64,000 nucleotides of DNA from an uncultured Acidimicrobiales bacterium (lineage in GTDB: Bacteria > Actinomycetota > Acidimicrobiia > Acidimicrobiales > SZUA-35). Positions 16,253 through 24,761 of the stretch are shown here, piece by piece. Where the stretch lies: positions 1 to 64,000 of the forward strand of contig CALIFY010000007.1 in assembly GCA_938021675.1 (NCBI GenBank), given 5' to 3'. Under the pieces are notes generated by a model. It was not told the origin of the DNA. It ran no database searches and saw only the letters and a list, made by a program, of their open reading frames with translations. The position numbers and the translations under genes are program-made. The first letter of the stretch is position 1, and the number at the start of each line of letters is the position of its first letter.

Positions 16253-17710
16253 CTACTCTGCCGGGTTGCTCCGGTACGACGTGAGTCGCTGGACGACGTC
16301 GAACCAGAACGGGGCGCCGAACGACACCGCGAGCCCGGTGAGAAGCCACCCGAGGACCACCTCCCACCACGCGAGGCCGATATCGGTCGACGAGCCGGTC
16401 AACGAGTCCCACGGCGGCGTGTAGTCGCCGAACAATGGCAGGGTCAGCCGTTCGTCTGCCGCTTCCAGTTCATCGGCCACCGCGGTTCGGCAGACCTCGA
16501 TGTCGCCCCCTTCGCCGCAGGTGCTCGCCGCCGTCAACGCAAGCGCGGTTCGAGCTTCAGAATGGTTCTTCAAGTCATCGATGAGGTCGAGGGCGCCGAT
16601 GTTTAACCCCACGGCCAAACCGAAGCCGGCGACGAACAACACCTTGCGGGCCGCCAACCGGTACAACTCGCTGAGCCGGACCATGTAGTCGTCGTACCAT
16701 TCGCCGATCGCTTCGGTAACTCGCGCCACGTCTTGGAACGCGTCGGATTGGGGTTCCGCGGTCGTCGCTCGGGCGACCCGTTCGACGACGTCGCCGACCG
16801 GTGACCCGGCGGTCAAGTTTCGCAGCCGGGTAACCCCGTCGTTGCCCAGCGTTGCCGACAGTTGCTCGATGCCGTGGTCCAGAGTTGGCAGTGTCTGGCG
16901 CGCTGCGATCAGAAGTCGGCTATCGGCCCGCTCTTTCTGGCCAGCTTCGTCCACCGCCGCAGCCCGCCACACCATGGCCGACGCGGCGATCGGCTGGGCC
17001 AGGTCGGCGTCGAGGCCAGCGGCGGCCAGGTCGCCGGCTAGACGTGCGTGGTCAACGGTCAAACTCCAACCATCGACAACGTCGACCGCTGAAACCCCCG
17101 CTCGGTGTGCCGTGGACAATGCCTGTCGAGCTTCCACTACGTGGGCGACGATCTCGGTTCTTCCTACCCGCGTCGCGGCGTCGACCAGGGCGTTGGCCAA
17201 CGTCGAGCCGGGTATGTGATCGACCCGAGTACGACCCGGGGTGCCGACGGTGGTCACGCTACCGAGCGAACTGACGAGTGGCGTCCTGGCCAATTCGGTC
17301 ACCAAAGACAGGGGCGAACCTGGGTTGCCGCCGGGGTTCGTCGAACGCGACGGCACCGACACCGACACACCCGGGAGCCGCCTCCAAGTGTCCTCCAGCA
17401 CACGAAGCGCCGACGCGATCGATCCGAACACCAGCGAGAGCACAGCCTGCCAGGGGCGAATGTGCGGGTCGGCGATGAGTGGACGGAGATCGCGGCTCCC
17501 GTAAAACCAACGAAGCGAATCAAAGAATCCGATCGAAAATGGTGCACTTCGCTCCGGATCGAGGGCGTTCACCAGGCCCTTCCAAAGGACCTTGGCCCGA
17601 ATGTCGAGCAACCGGGTGACCCACTCGTTTAGCGACGCCACCAATGAGGCCACCAGGAAGAAAACGAGTGCCGTTCCGATGGCGACGTCGAGCAGCACCG
17701 AATCCAACAT
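16253..17710 (-). CDS. Membrane protein of unknown function with long soluble middle
   Basis: 485 residues. An N-terminal hydrophobic helix (IGTALVFFLVASLVASLNEW) is followed by LLDIRAKVLWKGLVNAL, then a long Ala/Asp/Val-rich region (residues 60-350). Two C-terminal helices follow (KVLFVAGFGLAVGLNIGAL and WWEVVLGWLLTGLAVSFGAP) with a Cys-containing loop (STCGEGGDIEVC). AAGGGGAG precedes the ATG. The start resembles a widespread family of uncharacterised bacterial membrane proteins. It converges with dcd and diverges from the esterase gene. No function is assigned. Confidence 0.7.
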   Translation of the reverse strand: MLDSVLLDVAIGTALVFFLVASLVASLNEWVTRLLDIRAKVLWKGLVNALDPERSAPFSIGFFDSLRWFYGSRDLRPLIADPHIRPWQAVLSLVFGSIASALRVLEDTWRRLPGVSVSVPSRSTNPGGNPGSPLSLVTELARTPLVSSLGSVTTVGTPGRTRVDHIPGSTLANALVDAATRVGRTEIVAHVVEARQALSTAHRAGVSAVDVVDGWSLTVDHARLAGDLAAAGLDADLAQPIAASAMVWRAAAVDEAGQKERADSRLLIAARQTLPTLDHGIEQLSATLGNDGVTRLRNLTAGSPVGDVVERVARATTAEPQSDAFQDVARVTEAIGEWYDDYMVRLSELYRLAARKVLFVAGFGLAVGLNIGALDLIDDLKNHSEARTALALTAASTCGEGGDIEVCRTAVADELEAADERLTLPLFGDYTPPWDSLTGSSTDIGLAWWEVVLGWLLTGLAVSFGAPFWFDVVQRLTSYRSNPAE

Positions 17711-17786
17711 GGCTCCCCTTACTGTTCTGACGGGGCGACCGAAATTGAACTCGCAGCCGCCGGTGGCAGCAGTCTACGATGCGTCG

Positions 17787-18797
17787 ATGACGAGCCAACC
17801 GATCGACCTCGCGGCCCGGCTAGATGATGATCACCGTTCCGTGTTAGAGCTCGTGCCGGTCGACTTGCTCGACCTGTCCGACATCGACAAGACACGCACG
17901 GGCGTCGAGGCGCTACTGGCCACGATCCCCAGGCCGGACTTTCCACCGGGCCTGACGATCGAGGACGTCTTCGTGCCCGGGTTCGACGGTGACGTCGACG
18001 GGGATGCAGAAGATGACGCAGACCGTGGGCCGGACGTCATGGTTCGGGTATATAGGCCGGCGGAACTCCCGGCCGGAGCGCCGGCTTTGTTCTGGATTCA
18101 TGGCGGTGGTTTAGTGCTCGGGTCTGTGGATATGGACGACGCCGAATGTGCCAGGCGTGCCACCGATCTCGGTTGCCTTGTCGCCTCGGTCGAGTATCGG
18201 CGTGCTCCCGAACATCGGTTTCCGGTGCCATTGCAAGACTGCTACGCCGGATTAACTTGGCTGGCGAGCAACTCTGAACGGTTGGGTATCGACGCCGGCC
18301 GGATCGTCGTCGGTGGTGCAAGTGCCGGCGGAGGATTGGCGGCAAGCCTGGCGCTGATGGCCAGGGACAAAGGCGGCCCGAGTATCGCGTTTCAGCTGCT
18401 GGTGTACCCGATGCTCGACCATCGGAACGTGACACACAGTAGCTACGAGATCGTAGATCCCCGTGTGTGGAATCGGGACGCCAACGTTGCTGGGTGGGCC
18501 GCCTATCTCGGTTCGAGCCAGCCGAGAGAGGTGTCGCCCTGGGCGTCGCCGGCGGTGGCGTCCGATTTGGCTGGGCTCCCACCGGCCTACATCAACGTTG
18601 GTCAGTTCGACCTCTTTCTCGACGAAGATGTCGCCTACGCATTGGCCCTCCAGAGGGCTGGGGTGCCGGTCGAACTCCACGTGTATCCGGGAGCTTTTCA
18701 CGGTTCAAATTCGATGGTGGCTCACGCCCCGGTTTCGGTTCGCTGGCGTCACGACGAGGATGCCGCCCTCACAGCGGCCCTCCACAGCACCGGCTAG
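17787..18797 (+). CDS. Alpha/beta hydrolase of the hormone-sensitive-lipase (HGGG) type
   Basis: 336 residues. It has the oxyanion motif FWIHGGGLVLG, the nucleophile elbow VVGGASAGGGLAASLAL (GxSxG), the acid in QFDLFLDED and the His in PGAFHGSN, in the family order. An acidic insert (DVDGDAEDDADRGPD) sits before the first strand. It likely hydrolyses short acyl esters in the cytoplasm; the substrate is unknown. ATG 17787 follows TACGAT by six bases, the leaderless pattern. The frame stays open upstream into the promoter of the divergent membrane-protein gene. Confidence 0.85.
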   Translation: MTSQPIDLAARLDDDHRSVLELVPVDLLDLSDIDKTRTGVEALLATIPRPDFPPGLTIEDVFVPGFDGDVDGDAEDDADRGPDVMVRVYRPAELPAGAPALFWIHGGGLVLGSVDMDDAECARRATDLGCLVASVEYRRAPEHRFPVPLQDCYAGLTWLASNSERLGIDAGRIVVGGASAGGGLAASLALMARDKGGPSIAFQLLVYPMLDHRNVTHSSYEIVDPRVWNRDANVAGWAAYLGSSQPREVSPWASPAVASDLAGLPPAYINVGQFDLFLDEDVAYALALQRAGVPVELHVYPGAFHGSNSMVAHAPVSVRWRHDEDAALTAALHSTG

Positions 18798-18893
18798 AAG
18801 ATCGTTACGAACCGGGGTCCGAAGGGGACCCGCTGCACGCAAACGACGTAACGGTGCTACCTTTTCGCTCGCTTCGACATGGAGGGAGCAACG

Positions 18894-19949
18894 ATGACCA
18901 ACGGTATGCGTGGCCCAATGCCCAGCAAGCGAGTATGGCTCGCCATCATGGCGAGTGCCGGTTTGGTGATCACCTCTTGCGGGGGCGGCACCGACGAAGA
19001 TTCGGCCGGTAGCGACGATCCGCCGACGTCCGAGGACAGCTCGACCACAACGGCAGCGGAGGTCGAAACGTCGACGTCAGAAGCCGACTCGACCCCGGAA
19101 GCCGATTCGACGACAACGGTCGCCGAAGCTCCTGAATCGGACGTCTCCGAACCGCCGGTGATTACCCTGATCGACCCTGGCACCGAGCCGTTGGTCGAAC
19201 TTCGATTCGATCTCACCGATGGCGACACTTCCGTTCTTTCGGCGTCTCAAGTTCAAGAGTTCAGCCAGCAGGTCGATGGCGCCGATCAGCCATCCCCCGG
19301 CCCCCTCGCCTTCGATACCGAGATTGAAGCGGTGGTTGCAGCCGAGGGTGATGACTACCGGATCACGTCGACGGTGACGTCGTTTGCTCCGGGTAGCGAC
19401 GTCCTCCCATCGGTGGCGGAAACGCTGGAAAGCGAACTTCAGAGCATGGTTGGGCTAACCACCGAGAGCCTGCTCGACAGTCGAGGTGTCACAAGCGACG
19501 TCGAAGTGTCTGGCCTTCCCGATAGTCAGGCTGGGTTGATTGGCGATCTTATTAGCCCAACCCAGAGCACGGTATTGCTGCCTGAAGAGGCGGTTGGGGT
19601 GGGCGCTACCTGGGAGGTGTCTGAAACTCTCTCGCAGCTCGGCGCAGAGGTCGAACAGACAAGCGTCTATGAGGTCGTGGCCATCGATGGACCGATCGTG
19701 ACCCTGGCGGTGACCGGCACACAGGACGTCGACCCCGAAACGACCATCAACCTCAGCGGTGTAGAGGCCACGGTCATCGACTGGGAAGTCACCAGCACGG
19801 GCGACATCGAACTAGATCTTGGCTCGTTCGGGATCGTCGGAACACTTGAAACCACCGGCTCACAGGAGATGGAAGTGTCGTCGCCTGATGGCACGGCGAT
19901 CGCCCTCGTCCAAACCCTGTCGTCGTCGTTAGAGTTCGACAAAAGCTAA
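18894..19949 (+). CDS. Secreted lipoprotein of unknown function
   Basis: 351 residues. A lipoprotein signal (KRVWLAIMASAGLVITSCGG, lipobox ITSC) is followed by a Thr/Ser/Glu-rich linker to about residue 90. A beta-rich region follows with two similar halves about 100 residues apart, containing GVGATWEVSETL and LDLGSFGIVGTLETTGSQEM. GGAGGGAG lies seven bases before ATG 18894. It should be anchored outside the membrane. A weak hairpin (GGGTCC/GGACCC, 18815-18831) separates it from the esterase. I do not recognise a characterised homologue. Confidence 0.8.
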   Translation: MTNGMRGPMPSKRVWLAIMASAGLVITSCGGGTDEDSAGSDDPPTSEDSSTTTAAEVETSTSEADSTPEADSTTTVAEAPESDVSEPPVITLIDPGTEPLVELRFDLTDGDTSVLSASQVQEFSQQVDGADQPSPGPLAFDTEIEAVVAAEGDDYRITSTVTSFAPGSDVLPSVAETLESELQSMVGLTTESLLDSRGVTSDVEVSGLPDSQAGLIGDLISPTQSTVLLPEEAVGVGATWEVSETLSQLGAEVEQTSVYEVVAIDGPIVTLAVTGTQDVDPETTINLSGVEATVIDWEVTSTGDIELDLGSFGIVGTLETTGSQEMEVSSPDGTAIALVQTLSSSLEFDKS

Positions 19950-19998
19950 CCGCATTCGGCGGCCGCTCCGGTTGGTTGTCCGATGCCGGGTTCGAGCC

Positions 19999-22290
19999 TC
20001 AGGCTTGTTGTTCCCCGGCCTCGATGGCCTCGAGTAGATGCATGGCAATGTCGGCCACCTGAACCTCTTCCTCCTCTACCCCGTGGCCCTTCACGCCGTC
20101 GTCCATCATGATGTAGCAGAACGGGCAGGCGGTAGCGATTCGTGACGCGCCGGTGGCCAGCAGCTCCTCCGAGCGCTCATCGTTGACTTTGGTGCCGATC
20201 GTTTCTTCCATCCACATGCGGGCCCCGCCGGCCCCACAGCACATACCTTTCGTGCCGTTGCGGCCAGCCTCGACGACCTGGATCCCTTTGAGCGACCCGA
20301 TCACGTTTCGGGGTGCGAGGTACACGTCGTTGTGCCGGCCCAGGTAGCAGGCATCGTGGTAGACGATTCGCTCATCAAGAGTCGCCTGGCTCACATCGAG
20401 GCGCCCCTGGCTGATCAACCATTCCAAGAATTGGCTGTGATGCACCACCTCGTAGTTGCCACCGAGTTGCGGGTATTCGTTGGCCAGGGTGTTGAAGCAG
20501 TGCGGGCACTGGGTCACGATCTTGCGAACGCCGATGCCGTTCAGGGTGTCGACGTTCTGCTTCGCCAGCATTTGGAACAGGTACTCGTTTCCCGACCTGC
20601 GAGCTGGATCTCCGGTGCACAATTCGGCCGGTCCCAAGATGGCGAAGTCGATCCCGGCCCTAGTCATAAGCTTGGCCATCGCCTGGCTGACTTTTTGGTT
20701 TTTGTCGTCGAAGCTGCCGGCACAACCGACCCAGTAGAGGTACTCGTGAGTGAACGCCTCACCGGCCGAGGCTTGGGCACGAGCCTCGTCTGTTTCGATC
20801 ACGGCGACGCCGATGTCTTTCGCCCAATCGGACCTGTTCGTCTGACTCATCGCCCACGGGTTCGAAGAGTTCTCCATCGCTCGGTATGCGGTGCCGAGCT
20901 CGGTAGGAAAGTTTGATTCCATCAAGGTCAGGTATCGACGCATGTCGAGGATCTTGTCGAGGATCTCGATGTTTACCGGGCATATCTCGTCGCACGCTTT
21001 GCACGAGGTGCACGCCCACACCTCTTCTTCGGTAATCCGATCGAAGATCCAATTGGCCTTCACTTCGATTTCAGGGTCGACCCCGATCGGGGGAGAAACG
21101 GCCGGGGTGCCGGTGCGGGCCATGACTTCGCCGGTTTTGAGTACGATCTCGCGAGGATCGAGCGGCTTCCCGGTCGCGTTGGCCGGGCAAACCGATGTGC
21201 ACCGACCGCACATGGTGCACGCATCGGTGTCCATCAGCTGCTTCCAGGTAAACGACTCGACCGTAGAGGCCCCGAAGGTCTCGAGTTCGGTTGTGTCGAG
21301 ATCGGGTAAGGGTTTCATGGCACCCTTCGGCCGGTCACGGTCCGACAGGTACATGTTCAGTGGTGAGGTAAACATGTGGCGCAGCATCGTGCCGGGGATG
21401 ATGGCCAGAAAGGCACAGAAGCTGAGGACGTGGGCGATCCACCAGACCTGGTGCCACCCGGCAAGGTTGCCGCTGCCGTCGACAAGACGGGCCAGCGGGT
21501 ATCCGATCACCGACCACCGTTCGAAATCGGGGTTGTCCTGCAACGCGATCCGGTATGCCTCCGCTCCGAATCCGGTCACCCCGATCGCGGTCAACACCCC
21601 GAGGATGACGGCGTGTTCCGGCCGGCTCTTGGTGGCGATGCGGAACGGGCGAACCGACTTTGGCCCGTACCGGCGGACGATAGCCATGACCAGGCCGGCA
21701 AGAAATCCGAAGCCGGCCAGGTCGCCGATGAGGGAGTACGCCTGGTAGACGCCTCCATGTAGGAACTTCAGGCTCTCCGGGGCCTGGTGATTGACCTCAA
21801 GCACGGTGGTAACGCCGAGAAGGATCAAGAAGTTGAAGTAGATGAGAGAGTGCATGATGCCGGCGCCGGGTTCCCGCATCAGCGTCTTCATGTAGACGCC
21901 AGACCGGAAGTCGGCGAGGCGTTTCTTCACGTTCCGCCGATTCGTGACCCGTCGGTCCGGTCCGCCGCGCTCCCAATTCTTCACCCGGTAGGAGAGTTGG
22001 ACCGAACCCCAAAGCAACAACATCGGAACGATGGTGTAGAAGGCCAATCGCAGCGGATCGGGAATGTTCTCCAATACTTCGCGAGTGACCTCGGAGTCGT
22101 CGTGGGATTCGAAGATCCATGACGCAAGGCCGGATAGCACGGTCACTATGGCGATGGAGGCGCCGACGGCCAGCCAGAGTTGGCTGGCCTTCAGCCGACC
22201 GGTTGGCGGGGGTTCACCCGATGCCCAGCCATCGGCTCCACCTTCGGTGGTGCGACGATCCGTTGTACTTTCGGCTGTGGAAGCAGACAT
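19999..22290 (-). CDS. etfD: Membrane Fe-S oxidoreductase, EtfD-like (ETF:menaquinone reductase type)
   Basis: About 763 residues from ATG 22290. The N-terminal third has several membrane helices of the nitrate-reductase-gamma type. Two 4Fe-4S ligand sets follow (CTMCGRCTSVCPANATGKPL and CTSCKACDEICPVNIEI) and then two Cys-rich CCG domains (DACYLGRHNDVYLAPRNV, GMCCGAGGARMWMEE). This is the layout of mycobacterial Rv0338c/EtfD, which passes electrons from acyl-CoA dehydrogenases via ETF to menaquinone. TACGGT lies ten bases before the chosen ATG; an ATG at 22386 would add an unconvincing Arg/Thr-rich leader. It diverges from the PII gene. Confidence 0.83.
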   Translation of the reverse strand: MSASTAESTTDRRTTEGGADGWASGEPPPTGRLKASQLWLAVGASIAIVTVLSGLASWIFESHDDSEVTREVLENIPDPLRLAFYTIVPMLLLWGSVQLSYRVKNWERGGPDRRVTNRRNVKKRLADFRSGVYMKTLMREPGAGIMHSLIYFNFLILLGVTTVLEVNHQAPESLKFLHGGVYQAYSLIGDLAGFGFLAGLVMAIVRRYGPKSVRPFRIATKSRPEHAVILGVLTAIGVTGFGAEAYRIALQDNPDFERWSVIGYPLARLVDGSGNLAGWHQVWWIAHVLSFCAFLAIIPGTMLRHMFTSPLNMYLSDRDRPKGAMKPLPDLDTTELETFGASTVESFTWKQLMDTDACTMCGRCTSVCPANATGKPLDPREIVLKTGEVMARTGTPAVSPPIGVDPEIEVKANWIFDRITEEEVWACTSCKACDEICPVNIEILDKILDMRRYLTLMESNFPTELGTAYRAMENSSNPWAMSQTNRSDWAKDIGVAVIETDEARAQASAGEAFTHEYLYWVGCAGSFDDKNQKVSQAMAKLMTRAGIDFAILGPAELCTGDPARRSGNEYLFQMLAKQNVDTLNGIGVRKIVTQCPHCFNTLANEYPQLGGNYEVVHHSQFLEWLISQGRLDVSQATLDERIVYHDACYLGRHNDVYLAPRNVIGSLKGIQVVEAGRNGTKGMCCGAGGARMWMEETIGTKVNDERSEELLATGASRIATACPFCYIMMDDGVKGHGVEEEEVQVADIAMHLLEAIEAGEQQA

Positions 22291-22426
22291 ACGGACACAG
22301 ACCGTAGTGCCTCGACGGGCCCGACCACATCTTGAAGCGAAACGATTCGTCCCATCGGCGGTCGCTTTGGTGTCTTCGGGCGCCATTGGGGTTCCCGCAT
22401 GGCCTCGCCGGAAGTATGGTTGCGTT

Positions 22427-22765
22427 ATGCAACTCGTTACCGCAGTGATCAAGCCCCACATGCTCGATCAGGTCAAGGGGGCCCTGGCTGCGGTCGGAGT
22501 CCAGGGCATGACGATCAATGAGGTCAAGGGATTTGGGCGTCAAGGTGGTCATACCGAGACCTATCGCGGCGCCGAATACCGGGTCGACTTCGTACCGAAG
22601 ATCAAGATCGAAATCGTGACCGAACCAGAGGCGACCCAGGCGGTGATCGAAGCAATCGTCAAGGGAGCACAAACCGGCAAGATCGGTGATGGCAAGATTT
22701 GGGTTTCCCCGGTAGAGACTCTTGTGCGGATCCGGACCGGCGAATTGAACATCGACGCGGTGTAA
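22427..22765 (+). CDS. glnB: Nitrogen regulatory protein PII
   Basis: 112 residues, full length. It has the N-terminal strand QLVTAVIKPHMLDQVKGAL, the T-loop RQGGHTETYRGAEYRVDF with the modifiable Tyr, and the C-terminal signature KIGDGKIWVSPVETLVRIRT. PII senses 2-oxoglutarate and ATP/ADP and controls ammonium uptake or glutamine synthetase. No amtB or glnA is adjacent in this window, which is unusual for the glnK type. TATGGT lies six bases before the ATG, suggesting a leaderless transcript. Confidence 0.95.
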   Translation: MQLVTAVIKPHMLDQVKGALAAVGVQGMTINEVKGFGRQGGHTETYRGAEYRVDFVPKIKIEIVTEPEATQAVIEAIVKGAQTGKIGDGKIWVSPVETLVRIRTGELNIDAV

Positions 22766-22789
22766 CAAGCCACCGCCGATCGGATCGAC

Positions 22790-23782
22790 TCAATCGCTGC
22801 TGAGTGCGATGAGCAGGTTCAGTTGTTCGGCGTTCGGTGGACCACCAAGTTCGCTGCGAAAGTCTTCCGTTCCGACCTGCCAGGCTGCGAAGGACTCAGC
22901 GAAATCGCCTGCCCCGGTGCGGAAGTCGGTGGCTCCGTCCCCTGGCCACCACGGACTCGACGCAATGTTACGAGCATCCTGCCACAGTCGACGTTCGGGC
23001 CCATCGTTGAGCGTGACGTCGACGGCGTGGCCAATCTCGTGGGCGATGACGTGGGCGAGGAGCCTGTCGCTCTGCTCAACCCGGACGTAGACCTCGATCC
23101 GTTTCTGTTCGACCATGGTTAACCCGTAAAGGCCGTCCCTTCGGTCGGTGAAGGTGATCGTCCATCCGGGGAGTTGTTCGGCCCATGGGTATGTGAGCGT
23201 GGATAGCGCCGCCTGCCCGCGCTCTTCGGGCGTTGCCGGAGGTTTCGGAGACGTCGGGCTTGGCGTACTCGTAGAACTTGGTACGGCCAGGGTCGCTGGA
23301 GTTGATGTGGCTGGAGTTGCTGTCGCTGGAGTTGCTGTCGCTGGAGTTGATGTTGCTGGAGTTGCTGTCGCTGGAGTTGCTGTCGCTGGCGCATTTGGCG
23401 AGGGAGGCGACGATGTGTTGGTGTCGGCCGACGGTCGCCTGTCTTCGACGGTTGAAAGGTCGGTCGAGGACGGTGCGGGGCTGTCTGGCTCCACCAGGGT
23501 TGTCACCGACCACGTCGGCGATGGGGTTAGTGGTACCCCCGGTTGGTCGGCCAGGACGAGCAGCTGGCTTGCTGACCCTGTCTGCGGGGAGACCCATCGG
23601 ATTGACACCGCGGCGACGACCAGTGCGGCGAGCAGGCTGGCCAACACCGCGCCGAGCACCGTATTGACCACAGGGCCGACCGGTCGACGATTTCTGCCGG
23701 TTGATTCCTGCGGATCGTTGTCGATCCCATCAGCCACATCACAAACGTAACGATGGTTCGCCCAAGCTTCGAGGGCAAACAC
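22790..23782 (-). CDS. Membrane-anchored HExxH protein with Pro/Ala/Thr repeat stalk
   Basis: About 330 residues from GTG 23782; GTG 23737 is an alternative. After one membrane helix (VLGAVLASLLAALVVAAVS) comes a Ser/Thr/Pro stalk with tandem PATATPATSTPATATPA-like repeats. An external domain follows with LLAHVIAHEIGHAVDVTLND, the zinc-protease-like HExxH motif, and a later GAGDFAESFAAW that may supply the third ligand (Glu). Length and layout suggest a surface metallopeptidase-like protein; activity is untested. Its promoter region overlaps that of the divergent VOC gene. Confidence 0.72.
   Translation of the reverse strand: MFALEAWANHRYVCDVADGIDNDPQESTGRNRRPVGPVVNTVLGAVLASLLAALVVAAVSIRWVSPQTGSASQLLVLADQPGVPLTPSPTWSVTTLVEPDSPAPSSTDLSTVEDRRPSADTNTSSPPSPNAPATATPATATPATSTPATATPATATPATSTPATLAVPSSTSTPSPTSPKPPATPEERGQAALSTLTYPWAEQLPGWTITFTDRRDGLYGLTMVEQKRIEVYVRVEQSDRLLAHVIAHEIGHAVDVTLNDGPERRLWQDARNIASSPWWPGDGATDFRTGAGDFAESFAAWQVGTEDFRSELGGPPNAEQLNLLIALSSD
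23295..23384. repeat. 15-bp tandem repeat in the stalk of the HExxH protein
   Basis: Six units of the type GCTGGAGTTGCTGTC or GCTGGAGTTGATGTN lie in tandem, in frame with the minus-strand gene, where they encode the Thr/Pro/Ala stalk. Copy number may vary between strains. Confidence 0.85.
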
Positions 23783-23802
23783 CCCTTGCTACTATCGACC
23801 CC

Positions 23803-24240
23803 ATGGCCCATTCGGTGCAGGTGACGTTCGACGCCCACGATCCGCCCAACCTTGCGGCATTCTGGGCCGTCGTGCTCGACTACGAGGAGCAGCCACCGCC
23901 GCCAGAGTTCGAAACATGGGCCGAGTTCGCAGCGGCCAACAACCTTCCAGCCGACGCTATGGGCAACTACGGTGCCATCATCGATCCGGTCGGCGACGGG
24001 CCTCGCCTGTTGTTCTTGAAGGTTCCAGAGCCCAAGGCCGGTAAGAACCGGGTCCATCTCGATGTTGCCGTTTCCGATCGCCCGGCTCATGTCGCTCGGC
24101 TGGTGGAGGCCGGGGCCATCGAGCACGAGACACGGACCGAGTTGGGTGTGACCTGGACGGTGATGGAGGACCCCGAAGGAAACGAGTTTTGCGTTTCGGT
24201 CGAACCGTCGGCCCAAGCGGGCCCGGACCAAGGCGGTTGA
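23803..24240 (+). CDS. VOC / glyoxalase-like domain protein
   Basis: 145 residues with a vicinal-oxygen-chelate fold: an N-terminal VQVTFDAHDPPNLAAFWA, a middle RLLFLKVPEPKAGKNRVHLD, and a C-terminal WTVMEDPEGNEFCV. Such proteins bind small molecules, sometimes with a metal; this one cannot be assigned a substrate. TACTAT lies seven bases before ATG 23803. The next gene's ATG overlaps its stop (TGATG), so the two are probably translated together. Confidence 0.82.
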   Translation: MAHSVQVTFDAHDPPNLAAFWAVVLDYEEQPPPPEFETWAEFAAANNLPADAMGNYGAIIDPVGDGPRLLFLKVPEPKAGKNRVHLDVAVSDRPAHVARLVEAGAIEHETRTELGVTWTVMEDPEGNEFCVSVEPSAQAGPDQGG

Positions 24241-24680
24241 TGGCGATGGCCCGTTGGACCTGTCGGGACTGCGGCCGGCAATTCGGGCGGGCGAACCAGG
24301 GCCACGAGTGCGCACCGGCCATGACGCTCGACGCCTACTTTTCTACCGGTCCGCAACGGGAACGCCCGATCTTCGATGCGGTGTGGTCGCACCTGTCGAC
24401 GTTGCAATCCGATTCCGGCGTCGACGTGTACGTCGAGCCGGTGTCGGTTGGCATCTTCTTCAAAGGGCACGGCAGATTTGCTGAGCTGCGACCAATGACC
24501 CGGTGGGTTGCGCTCACCTTCAATCTCAGGCGAAAGCTGAACAGCGAGAGGTTGTCGCGAAAGGTGCTTACCCACGGCCGCCGGCACTATCACGTAATAA
24601 ATGTCACCAGCCCAGCCCAGGTCGATGATGAAGTTCGTGAATGGTTGACCGAGGCCTTTTTCTCCGACGTCGATGGGTGA
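24240..24680 (+). CDS. DUF5655-like protein with N-terminal zinc-ribbon-like motif
   Basis: 146 residues. The N-terminus WTCRDCGRQFGRANQGHEC has Cys and His residues spaced like a small zinc knuckle. The rest (DAYFSTGPQRERPIFDAVW, SVGIFFKGHGRFAELRPM, HYHVINVTSPAQVDDEVREW) matches what I recall of DUF5655, of unknown function. ATG 24240 shares a base with the stop of the VOC gene. The family name is from memory and moderately certain. Confidence 0.72.
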   Translation: MAMARWTCRDCGRQFGRANQGHECAPAMTLDAYFSTGPQRERPIFDAVWSHLSTLQSDSGVDVYVEPVSVGIFFKGHGRFAELRPMTRWVALTFNLRRKLNSERLSRKVLTHGRRHYHVINVTSPAQVDDEVREWLTEAFFSDVDG

Positions 24681-24761
24681 GGTCGATCCGGCCCCCGGAT
24701 ACCTCTGACGTAACCGCTCGGCCAGAACGAGGCGTGCGACCGACCCCGTATCCTGGGTGGT

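Noticed and set aside
22789-23122. Plus-strand frames opposite the HExxH gene
   Set aside because: No ribosome site or recognisable protein; the minus strand has a membrane helix, stalk and HExxH in one frame.
23295-23384. Possible CRISPR-like array from regularly spaced repeats
   Set aside because: The units are 15 bp, contiguous without spacers, and in frame with a protein stalk.
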